From Bacteroidales bacterium (GTDB lineage: Bacteria > Bacteroidota > Bacteroidia > Bacteroidales > UBA10428), in NCBI GenBank assembly GCA_016935595.1, contig JAFGQQ010000165.1, forward strand, positions 1 through 5,721: a stretch of 5,721 nucleotides of DNA, read 5' to 3'. This document shows positions 1-5,721 of this stretch, piece after piece; position 1 is the first letter of the stretch; each line of letters opens with the position of its first letter. The notes under the pieces are model-generated. The model searched no databases. It saw only the letters and a program-made list of their open reading frames with translations, and was not told where the DNA came from. The translations under genes and the position numbers were made by a program.

Positions 1-14
1 AGTCTTTGAGTATC

Positions 15-75
15 TTGGTGTTTTTGTGTTTTGGTGGCAAAAAGCTAAATAGCCACAAAGGCACCAAATCACCAA
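15..75. repeat. Long imperfect inverted repeat (dispersed-repeat type)
   Basis: The arms at 15-38 and 52-75 pair at about 19 of 24 positions around a 13-base spacer. The core is TTGGTGGC against GCCAC, with continuing TTGGTG/CACCAA matches further out. The wording, a 'gtggc ... gccacaaaggcacc' pattern, resembles short dispersed repeats I remember as common between genes in Bacteroidota and other environmental bacteria, but that is recollection and not a search. It lies over 110 bases past the glycosidase stop and neither arm is followed by a T tract, so it is more likely a repeat element than an intrinsic terminator. Confidence 0.6.
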
Positions 76-112
76 ATCCCACAAAATGAAACCAAGTAAC
101 ATTTTGATTTTA

Positions 113-145
113 AAAATTATCAATTTATGCAACTAAGATAATTTT
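113..145 (-). terminator. Weak AT-rich stem-loop downstream of the GH31 gene
   Basis: A perfect 9-base inverted repeat (AAAATTATC at 113-121, GATAATTTT at 137-145) with a 15-base loop lies 44-76 bases past the GH31 stop. Read on the minus strand, the second arm runs into a short T stretch. The stem has one G-C pair, so termination would be weak. It is offered as the only terminator-like structure near the stop. Confidence 0.25.
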
Positions 146-188
146 CAACTCTTAATTCACATTATCAATATTTCAATTTAAAAAATAA

Positions 189-3020
189 TCAATTCATTTT
201 AATGGATAGCTCATCTCCCTCATAAATCAAAATTTGATCAGGCTTTATATCAAAATTTAATTTTACCGGAGTATCCTTATCTCCCCAAACAACATTTATT
301 GTTCGTGTTTGTAACATTCCAGAAAAATCACCAATTCGTTTTCCAACAGTTAAAACTTTGTCACTTTCACTATATTTAAAAGGAATTATCGAATACTGAC
401 CTTTTAAGTAATTGTTGTTTATATTCTCATCTTCATATAAATCGAAAGAGGCATCATTACCGGTATAAATAAATAAAGTCAGTGGATCGGCAGGTTTTTC
501 AGTAGTATATTGTATTTCCGGACCATATGGTATAATTGAGCCTTCTTTAACGAATACGGGAATTTTATCGAAAGGTGCATGAGCCTGTATTTCCTGTCCG
601 CCCTGGTAATATTTTCCTGAATATAATTCATACCATCCATTTGAAGCGGGTAAATAAACATTTCGATCTTGTGCTTTATATTCATAAACCGGACATACCA
701 GTAAAGATGGGCCAAACATGTACTGATCTCCAATATTATATACTTTAGAATCATCTTTAAAATCCATTATTAAAGCCCTCATAATTGTATATGATTTATG
801 ATAGGTATGACCTGCAAGTGAATATATATATGGCATCAACCTGTACCGTAATTTATCATAGTATAACATAGACTGATATGCTATATGGTCGTCAGGAGCA
901 ACAATATACATTTCCCTGGGAGGGAACTGGCCATGCACCCTGAATAATGGACAAAATGCACCAAACTGAAACCACCTTGTCATAAACTCACGCCATTCTT
1001 CAATGTCCATGCCTTTCCCCTGCTCATAACTGCTTTCAACCGAGAATCCTCCTATATCAGTTGTCCAGTATGGTATTCCAGAGATTGAAAAATTTATACC
1101 TGCTGATATTTGAGCTTTTAGATCGTACCAGCGCGAAGCAACGTCACCACTCCATGTTGCAGCCGCATATCTTTGCTGCCCTGCATATGCAGAACGGGTT
1201 AAAATAAATACTCTTTTATCAGGATTTGTTTGCATCTGGCCTTCATATATTCCTTTTGATTGCATTAAAGAATAAGCATTAAAATATTTTGCAGAAGGAC
1301 CAAGTGCAACAGGTGACATCAATAATTTCCTTTCTTCAATTGATACATTCGATTGAATATCGGGTTCAGTGGCGTCCATCCACCAGGCATCAATGCCTTT
1401 GCTAAATAATTCCCGGTTCATTTGATCCCAGAATAGTTTTCTTGCACCCGGACTAAATGCATCATAAAAAGAAGATACATAACCTATCCAGTCTTTTCGT
1501 TGGATTTCAACATTATAAGGATAAATCCAGCCATTTTTTTCAAATTCTTTATAATTCTCAATTCCCTCATAAAACTTAGGCCATACAGAAATCATTATCC
1601 TGGCATTCAATTTATTATGAAGCTCATTAATCATTCCTTCCGGATCAGGAAACCGTTTAGGATCGAATTCGTGACTGCCCCATTTATCATCTTCCCAATA
1701 TCTCCAGTCTTGTACAATATTATCCAATGGTATTTTTCGTTTTCTAAATTCTTTAACTACTGATAATAATTCCTCCTGTGTTTTATATCTTTCTCTGCAT
1801 TGCCACAAGCCCATTGCCCATTTCGGCATAATTGGAGCTTCCCCGGTAATTTCACGATACCCCTTAATGATATCATCAACTTTTTCCCCGTAAATAAAAT
1901 AATAATTTATTTCATCAGCTACTTCTGAATAAAAAGAAAGCTCGTTTTTTTCTTTTGTATCCAAAGGACTCAAATAGTCTAATCCAATGTATCCGCCTTG
2001 AGATAGCCATTCAATTTTAAATGGATATTTTTTCGCCTCTTCCATTTGGATATAAATTTTCCTGGACCAGGGATTCCAGTTTGCCCTCCAGCAATCAATC
2101 ATAAGTTCATCGTTAATCCAGAGTTTGGTATAGCCCGAAGAGTATAATAAAAATTCATGCTCACCGGTAACATCCGATTCAATAAATCCTTCCCATGTAA
2201 TATTGGCATTTTGTCTTCGCACTTCAACAGGCATATTTTCAAAACTGTCATTGTATTTATAATCTATTTTCGTTTCAATACGCTGTTCATATATTTTCCC
2301 ATCAATATATGCCGATTCATAAGTAGCTGTTAACCCCCCTTCAATAGTGTCTTTTGAGTAAAGTTTTAATTCTGAAACTGGAGCATAGTCACGTATATCA
2401 CCAAACTTAGTAATTGAATAATTATCCCATAACATACCATAATTTTTGGATGAAACAAGGAAGGGAACCACTGCCACAATATTATGCTGAGTAAGATTAA
2501 CGTTCTTTCTTTTATAATTCATTTCATCATGCTGATACTGGCCTAATCCGTAAAAAGCCTCGTTACATTGTGATTCGAAAATTTGCCGTATTTTATAATA
2601 CTTTTTACCCTCCAACTCTAAAAGCTCAAAATATTTTCCTCCTCCAACCTTCTCTTGAAGAATAATTTCACCTTTTTTATCCTTAAAAATAATTTCACCG
2701 GTTTTTAAAGAAATACAGGCATTTATTTTATTAGTAGAAAAATATACTTTTCCCCATCTTTGTTTTAAATTCCAATTTATTTTATCTCTTTTTTTTTCAA
2801 CCACCATAAGACTTTTCTCATTTGAGAACTCATCCGCTGCAGTAGCAATAATATGTATTACTTTATCCGTAACAACCTGCAATTTTACTAAATTTGTTTT
2901 CGTTCCTGATTTTTCGTTTAAATTAACGACAATACCATCATCATAAACTTCATAGTTTTTCATTTGACAGGAAATCAGAAAAATAAACAAGATAAAAACA
3001 GAGAATTTGATTTTCTTCAT
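189..3020 (-). CDS. GH31 alpha-glycosidase lipoprotein with inserted PA14 domain (probable alpha-xylosidase)
   Basis: A retaining glycoside hydrolase of family 31, expected to remove alpha-linked xylose or glucose from non-reducing ends of oligosaccharides. Numbering is from the ATG at 3020 (943 residues). Residues 1-17 form a lipoprotein signal peptide (MKKIKFS, hydrophobic core, lipobox LISC) with Cys18 as the lipidation site. QMKN follows, without an obvious acidic export signal, so a periplasm-facing anchor is likelier than the surface (inference). An N-terminal beta-sandwich (about 25-225) is interrupted by a PA14 domain (about 228-352; GGLTATYES to LDYLSP). The catalytic barrel starts near APIMPKWAMGLWQ (about 395). 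Asp549 in WWMDATEPD is the expected nucleophile and Asp626 in WSGDVASRW the expected acid/base; WTTDIGGF and FRVHG follow. The C-terminal beta domains end near 943. This architecture matches Cellvibrio Xyl31A and the Bacteroides xyloglucan-locus GH31. Family assignment is very secure; alpha-xylosidase specificity is inferred and alpha-glucosidase is possible. An in-frame TTG at 3047 is a poorer start because it places extra residues before the signal peptide. Confidence 0.95.
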   Translation of the reverse strand: MKKIKFSVFILFIFLISCQMKNYEVYDDGIVVNLNEKSGTKTNLVKLQVVTDKVIHIIATAADEFSNEKSLMVVEKKRDKINWNLKQRWGKVYFSTNKINACISLKTGEIIFKDKKGEIILQEKVGGGKYFELLELEGKKYYKIRQIFESQCNEAFYGLGQYQHDEMNYKRKNVNLTQHNIVAVVPFLVSSKNYGMLWDNYSITKFGDIRDYAPVSELKLYSKDTIEGGLTATYESAYIDGKIYEQRIETKIDYKYNDSFENMPVEVRRQNANITWEGFIESDVTGEHEFLLYSSGYTKLWINDELMIDCWRANWNPWSRKIYIQMEEAKKYPFKIEWLSQGGYIGLDYLSPLDTKEKNELSFYSEVADEINYYFIYGEKVDDIIKGYREITGEAPIMPKWAMGLWQCRERYKTQEELLSVVKEFRKRKIPLDNIVQDWRYWEDDKWGSHEFDPKRFPDPEGMINELHNKLNARIMISVWPKFYEGIENYKEFEKNGWIYPYNVEIQRKDWIGYVSSFYDAFSPGARKLFWDQMNRELFSKGIDAWWMDATEPDIQSNVSIEERKLLMSPVALGPSAKYFNAYSLMQSKGIYEGQMQTNPDKRVFILTRSAYAGQQRYAAATWSGDVASRWYDLKAQISAGINFSISGIPYWTTDIGGFSVESSYEQGKGMDIEEWREFMTRWFQFGAFCPLFRVHGQFPPREMYIVAPDDHIAYQSMLYYDKLRYRLMPYIYSLAGHTYHKSYTIMRALIMDFKDDSKVYNIGDQYMFGPSLLVCPVYEYKAQDRNVYLPASNGWYELYSGKYYQGGQEIQAHAPFDKIPVFVKEGSIIPYGPEIQYTTEKPADPLTLFIYTGNDASFDLYEDENINNNYLKGQYSIIPFKYSESDKVLTVGKRIGDFSGMLQTRTINVVWGDKDTPVKLNFDIKPDQILIYEGDELSIKMN

Positions 3021-3044
3021 TATAATTGATTTTAAATAATTTAT

Positions 3045-3051
3045 CAAAGTA
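3045..3051 (-). promoter_or_regulatory. Possible -7 element for the GH31 gene
   Basis: On the minus strand TACTTTG lies about 25 bases before the ATG at 3020. It is one base short of the Bacteroidota -7 consensus TAnnTTTG. No convincing TTTG -33 partner is seen 19-21 bases further upstream; the nearest T-rich stretch reads TTTTCG. No Shine-Dalgarno sequence is present before the ATG, which is usual in this phylum. A tentative call. Confidence 0.22.
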
Positions 3052-3134
3052 GAATTTATATAAAAATGCGAAAATAATTTAAAAAATGTTAATTTATTTA
3101 TTATTATGTTTTTATTATAGAGCTGAATTGTTAT

Positions 3135-3154
3135 ACTGGAGTTTCCTTAAAAAA
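3135..3154 (+). repeat. End repeat copy L1 (outer left)
   Basis: Reads actggagtttccttaaaaaa, 18 of 20 identical to the inverted right copy at 3890-3909. A looser match continues inward to about 3190 (TGATTTAATAAG against TGATTTATTAAG in the right copy). It sits about 115 bases upstream of the GH31 start, so a regulatory role is a second possibility. Confidence 0.75.
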
Positions 3155-3228
3155 TGACATTAAAAATCAATAATCAATGATTTAATAAGAGATTCATTTG
3201 TTATAAAAGTGATAAATATTAAAAAATA

Positions 3229-3244
3229 GAGTTTCCTCAAAAAT
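3229..3244 (+). repeat. End repeat copy L2 (inner left)
   Basis: Reads gagtttcctcaaaaat, identical over 16 bases to the inverted copy at 3890-3905 and a direct repeat of L1 90 bases away. An inner block AGGTTTAAT (3269-3277) is matched at 3851-3859 at nearly the same distance from the end, which makes L2 and the right copy the better-matched pair of ends. Confidence 0.78.
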
Positions 3245-3363
3245 TATTATTTTAAAAATTAATTTTTTAGGTTTAATGAATAGTGAGGATTTAAAAAAAG
3301 CTGATTCAAGACCATAGTGACGATGGTGTTACTTTAAAGCATTATCGAAAGCCTGTAATAATT

Positions 3364-3412
3364 GCGTTCCGGACAGATTTCGGGTTTTGATTTTGAACAC
3401 ATCGCGGAACGC
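3364..3412. repeat. Perfect 8-base inverted repeat GCGTTCCG/CGGAACGC
   Basis: The arms are 3364-3371 and 3405-3412 with a 33-base spacer. They are GC-rich in an AT-rich gap, which makes chance occurrence less likely. The spacer has no obvious coding or regulatory meaning. The feature may be the boundary of a nested repeat unit. Confidence 0.5.
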
Positions 3413-3432
3413 TTATTTGTTGTATTGTTTAT

Positions 3433-3479
3433 TCCCTGCGCTTACGCACGGGATTACCAATCTTTCGCCTCTACGAGGC
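3433..3479. repeat. Two adjacent compact hairpins
   Basis: The first, 3433-3453, pairs TCCC with GGGA and TGCG with CGCA around CTTA, with one bulged C. The second, 3467-3479, pairs GCCTC with GAGGC around a three-base loop. Together with the connecting 'gggattaccaatctttcgcc' they look like a conserved structured repeat and not random sequence. I recall similar 'ccctgcgcttacgcacggg' strings between genes in Bacteroidota, unverified here. Confidence 0.5.
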
Positions 3480-3505
3480 TTTCTTATACTGACTCGCTTC
3501 AAGTA

Positions 3506-3538
3506 TGTTATTTTATTTCACTAACTTATAAAATAACA
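3506..3538. repeat. Perfect 11-base stem hairpin
   Basis: TGTTATTTTAT (3506-3516) and ATAAAATAACA (3528-3538) pair perfectly around an 11-base loop. No T tract follows on either strand in a terminator-like position, so it is listed as structure only. Confidence 0.6.
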
Positions 3539-3548
3539 CTGATAGTTG

Positions 3549-3584
3549 GCCTGTCCGCCGTAATACTATGGAAGGCGGGTCGGC
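3549..3584. repeat. GC-rich hairpin of the CCTGTCCGCC/GGCGGGTCGG type
   Basis: The arms 3549-3559 and 3574-3584 pair over 11 positions with one mismatch and two G-T wobbles around a 14-base loop. The 'cctgtccgccg ... ggcgggtcgg' wording resembles a hairpin repeat I remember as scattered through many Bacteroidota genomes; a genome-wide count would settle it. Confidence 0.55.
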
Positions 3585-3597
3585 ATTAACCAAACAA

Positions 3598-3733
3598 GCA
3601 AAAATATTTAGCGATGGCTACGAGCTAAGCAATTTTGTAATAGCTTGATTAGAATTAGAACAGATAGAATTTTAAATATTTTAATAAAAGAACCATCAAC
3701 GGCAAATGTTTAATTGCGGGGAAATATTTTTGC
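3598..3733. repeat. Perfect 12-base inverted repeat GCAAAAATATTT/AAATATTTTTGC
   Basis: The arms are 3598-3609 and 3722-3733, 112 bases apart. The enclosed sequence has no open frame of note. Length and perfection argue for a paired boundary, perhaps the ends of a repeat nested inside the 3135-3909 element. Confidence 0.5.
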
Positions 3734-3778
3734 GTAGCTTTTGTTGTAAAAAAAATAGCCAGCCTTAATTTTCTTTGT

Positions 3779-3807
3779 TACTTTCTTTTATCAAAGAAAA
3801 GAAAGTA
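3779..3807. repeat. Perfect 11-base stem hairpin (ACTTTCTTTT/AAAAGAAAGT core)
   Basis: 3779-3789 pairs with 3797-3807 around ATCAAAG. It lies about 126 bases past the regulator stop. On the minus strand the stem is followed by AACAAAGAAAA, not a T run, so an intrinsic terminator is unlikely. A similar 'acttt ... aaagaaagt' motif recurs in my memory of Bacteroidota intergenic repeats (unverified). Confidence 0.55.
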
Positions 3808-3889
3808 GTTTAAAAAATCACTTTTTAATTTCATTTCCTAAATCAATGTAATTAAACCTTAATAAATCAATTATCTTCTTTCATTATTT

Positions 3890-3909
3890 ATTTTTGAGGA
3901 AACTCCAGT
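3890..3909 (-). repeat. End repeat copy R (right, inverted)
   Basis: Reverse complement of the L1/L2 sequence (actggagtttcctcaaaaat on the minus strand), lying 24 bases past the regulator stop codon. Its inner continuation to 3851 mirrors L2. Confidence 0.78.
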
Positions 3910-3932
3910 TTTATATACTGAAAGGGAAATAA

Positions 3933-5721
3933 TTATATTTTAAATTTACGGTCATTTTCTTTTTTATTCGCTGCAGCATACACTGAAGGTAATTCCTTAA
4001 ATTCTGTTTTAAAGTATTTTGTGAAATATCTTGTATCGTTAAATCCAACTTTATAGGCAATTTCTGAGACTGATAACTGACTTTGTCCGAGTAATTGTGC
4101 TGCTCTTTTTAATCTCAAAATGCGAATGAACTCAATTGGTGTTTTACCGGTTAAGGCCAACAATTTCTTATAAAGTGTTGTACGACTCATATTAAGCTCC
4201 CTGCTGAGTTCGGTTACTGAATATTCCGGATTTGACATATTTTCCTCAACTTCTTCAATGGCTTTTTTAATAAATAATTCATCTAAAGGAGTAACACTGA
4301 TCTCGCTCGGCTCAATCTCAATTTGTTTCTGAAACAACTTCCTAAGCGCTTCCCTCTGTTTAATCAGATTTTTTAACCTCAGTTCGAAAATTTCAAAATT
4401 AAATGGCTTAGTTATATAATCATCAGCACCAGTTTCGAAGCCTTCCTTTTTCTGTTGATCTGCCGTACGGGCAGTTAAAAGAATTATAGGAATATGGCTG
4501 GTTCTTTGATCGGTTTTGATTTTATTACATAATTCCAGGCCATCCATTTCAGGCATCATTAAATCGCTTACCACCAAATCGGGTGAAGATTCAAGAACAA
4601 CTCTCCAGCCTTCAAATCCATTGCCAGCTTCCAGAACATTATACTCATTCTTTAAATTATCTTTTAAATAAAACCTGAAATCTTCATTATCCTCAACAAT
4701 TAATAAAGTGGGTTTTTTACTAATATCCTTTTGGTGACCAATTATTTCATCTTCTTCAACTTTTATATCATGTTTTATTTCAATAGAAATATTATCATCT
4801 GATTTTAAAATATCTGTGGTATCAACAGGAAGTTGTACAATAAAACAACTCCCCTTTCCCTGTTCACTAACTACGTTAATATCGCCCTGGTGGAGTTTAA
4901 CAAACTCTTTGGTTAAGGACAGTCCAATTCCACTGCCTTTGTTTATATAACCCTCCTGATTATCATCTTGAAAAAATCTCTGGAATATTTTTTCCTTCTT
5001 TTCTTCAGGTATCCCGATTCCAGTGTCAATAATCTTAATTTCAAGAAACTTTGAACTAGTCCTATTTAACAACTCAATATTTTTATCTTCCTCGATATAT
5101 TTTAACGCTAATTTAATACTGTCTTTTTCATGAGTAAACTTAAATGCGTTAGATAAAAGGTTAAATAACACTTTTTCTATTTTATCATGGTCAAAATTAG
5201 TATATAATTCATCAACATTAGATTGAAAGTTATATTGTATATTTTTTATTTCGGCCAAATCGGTAAATGAAATAAAAACATCTTTGGCAAACTTGATAAA
5301 ATCGCCCCTCATAAGATTTAACGATATTTTCTGCACTTCCATTTTTCTAAAGTCAAGCAACTGACTTACAAGGTGTAACAGACGTTTTGCATTACGGTGT
5401 ATTAATTCAAATTGCCTTTTTTGTTCAGAATCACGAGTATTCTTTAATATTTTTTGAAGAGGTGTAATAATTAAAGATAAAGGCGTACGGAACTCATGAC
5501 TTATATTAGTGAAAAATTTAATTTTCATCATATCCAGCTCATGCCTTCGCTGTGCTTCGAGCTTTTCCTGCTCATTTTTAAACTTTAACCTTTCGCGTTT
5601 TAAAACTATTAATCTTAGTAAAAGCAGCAATCCTAAAATAAATATACCATAAACAACCAGAGCAAAATCAGTTAACCAAATAGGTGGTAATATATTAATC
5701 TTTAAACTTTTACCTTCTTTG
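3933..5721 (-). CDS. Hybrid two-component system regulator (kinase-receiver-AraC), 5' end cut by window edge
   Basis: C-terminal 596 or so codons of a one-chain sensor kinase and transcription activator of the kind that controls polysaccharide utilisation loci. Numbering is from the first full codon (5718-5720). The frame is open to the edge. Residues 1-14 (KEGKSLKINILPPIW) match the last strand of the periplasmic Y_Y_Y domain, followed by a membrane span (about 15-40) and a charged coiled coil (41-65). The phosphoacceptor helix has His75 in SHEFRTP. The ATPase domain has the N box NLLSNAFKFT (Asn187/Asn191), DTGIGIP (from 232) and GSGIGLSLT (from 262). The receiver domain has acidic Glu343/Asp344, phosphoacceptor Asp386 in VVSDLMMPEMDG, Thr416 and Lys438 in TKPF. 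The AraC domain (about 480-582) has both helix-turn-helix units (VTELSRELNMSRTTLYKKL; VSEIAYKVGFNDTRYF). All signature residues are present, so it looks functional. The missing N-terminus should be a two-part beta-propeller plus signal peptide. A TTG at 5628-5630 is an internal Leu codon, not the start. The ligand cannot be read from this part. Confidence 0.96.
   Translation of the reverse strand, partial: KEGKSLKINILPPIWLTDFALVVYGIFILGLLLLLRLIVLKRERLKFKNEQEKLEAQRRHELDMMKIKFFTNISHEFRTPLSLIITPLQKILKNTRDSEQKRQFELIHRNAKRLLHLVSQLLDFRKMEVQKISLNLMRGDFIKFAKDVFISFTDLAEIKNIQYNFQSNVDELYTNFDHDKIEKVLFNLLSNAFKFTHEKDSIKLALKYIEEDKNIELLNRTSSKFLEIKIIDTGIGIPEEKKEKIFQRFFQDDNQEGYINKGSGIGLSLTKEFVKLHQGDINVVSEQGKGSCFIVQLPVDTTDILKSDDNISIEIKHDIKVEEDEIIGHQKDISKKPTLLIVEDNEDFRFYLKDNLKNEYNVLEAGNGFEGWRVVLESSPDLVVSDLMMPEMDGLELCNKIKTDQRTSHIPIILLTARTADQQKKEGFETGADDYITKPFNFEIFELRLKNLIKQREALRKLFQKQIEIEPSEISVTPLDELFIKKAIEEVEENMSNPEYSVTELSRELNMSRTTLYKKLLALTGKTPIEFIRILRLKRAAQLLGQSQLSVSEIAYKVGFNDTRYFTKYFKTEFKELPSVYAAANKKENDRKFKI

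Larger units (their letters stand above)
3135..3909. mobile_element. Putative non-autonomous (MITE-like) or decayed element with terminal inverted repeats
   Basis: The outer ends match as inverted repeats: 3135-3154 and the reverse complement of 3890-3909 agree at 18 of 20 bases (ACTGGAGTTTCCT then T/C then AAAAA). A second left-type end at 3229-3244 matches the right end perfectly over 16 bases, and AGGTTTAAT at 3269-3277 is mirrored at 3851-3859, so similarity extends about 50 bases inward. No transposase, transposase fragment or clean target duplication is visible; a TATACTG lies near both outer ends (3132 and 3914) but is not placed as a proper duplication. The span is about 775 bases (outer) or 677 bases (inner). 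The insertion-sequence family is not recognised. It could instead be a composite of chromosomal repeats. Confidence 0.45.
3021..3932. other. Long non-coding gap between regulator and glycosidase
   Basis: About 910 bases without a credible gene on either strand. The edges are strongly AT-rich, while roughly 3300-3600 is visibly richer in G and C. It holds three copies of one end-like repeat (3135, 3229, 3890) and at least seven inverted repeats between 3311 and 3807. The gap is much longer than expected between two same-strand genes of one operon, so the glycosidase is probably transcribed from its own promoter and not by read-through from the regulator gene (inference). Confidence 0.8.

Noticed and set aside
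479..754. A 91-codon minus-strand open frame
   Set aside because: It lies wholly inside the GH31 gene on the same strand in another frame and shows no domain; a shadow of the real gene.
1500..1763. An 87-codon plus-strand open frame
   Set aside because: Antisense to the GH31 catalytic domain, with low-complexity hydrophobic composition and no recognisable family.
3362..3589. A 75-codon plus-strand open frame in the gap
   Set aside because: It begins with TTG, lacks a plausible promoter or homology I recognise, and runs straight through four inverted repeats; its sequence is explained by the repeat structures.
3779..3807. Rho-independent terminator for the regulator gene
   Set aside because: The stem is strong, but on the minus strand it is followed by an A-rich stretch, not a T tract, and it is more than 120 bases from the stop.
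3135..3909. CRISPR array
   Set aside because: Only three repeat copies, one inverted, at irregular spacing (about 90 and 650 bases); no array geometry and no cas genes.
3131..3920. Target-site duplication TATACTG flanking the element
   Set aside because: The left copy overlaps the end repeat while the right copy is separated from it by several bases, so they do not sit as a true duplication.

Overview
The window is AT-rich and carries two protein-coding genes, both on the minus strand, separated by a long structured non-coding gap. The gene content points to a polysaccharide-degrading member of the Bacteroidota. The evidence is a hybrid two-component system (sensor kinase, receiver and AraC-type DNA-binding domain in one chain), a lipoprotein GH31 glycosidase with an inserted PA14 domain, and starts without a clear Shine-Dalgarno sequence. 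The repeat at the left end also resembles dispersed repeats I remember from that phylum. No finer taxonomy can be supported.

Layout. Positions 1-188 are non-coding, downstream of the glycosidase; they hold a long imperfect inverted repeat (15-75) and a weak AT-rich stem-loop (113-145). Positions 189-3020 (minus) encode a complete GH31 enzyme of about 943 residues, most likely an alpha-xylosidase or related alpha-glycosidase. Positions 3021-3932 contain no credible gene. This gap has three copies of a GAGTTTCCT(C/T)AAAAA end sequence, two facing right and one facing left, enclosing a GC-richer stretch packed with inverted repeats. It looks like a transposase-less (MITE-like or decayed) element or a composite of dispersed repeats. 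Positions 3933-5721 (minus) encode the C-terminal part of a hybrid two-component regulator; its periplasmic sensor lies beyond the right edge.

Working model. The regulator senses an oligosaccharide in the periplasm and switches on genes for its breakdown. The GH31 lipoprotein, probably facing the periplasm, would trim alpha-linked sugars from the non-reducing ends of imported oligosaccharides. The PA14-bearing GH31 type is known from xyloglucan loci (Cellvibrio japonicus Xyl31A, Bacteroides ovatus xyloglucan locus), so xyloglucan is the leading substrate guess, but no SusC/SusD pair or other xyloglucan enzyme is visible here. The coding genes belong to well-known families. The least explained part of the window is the 3135-3909 element between them.
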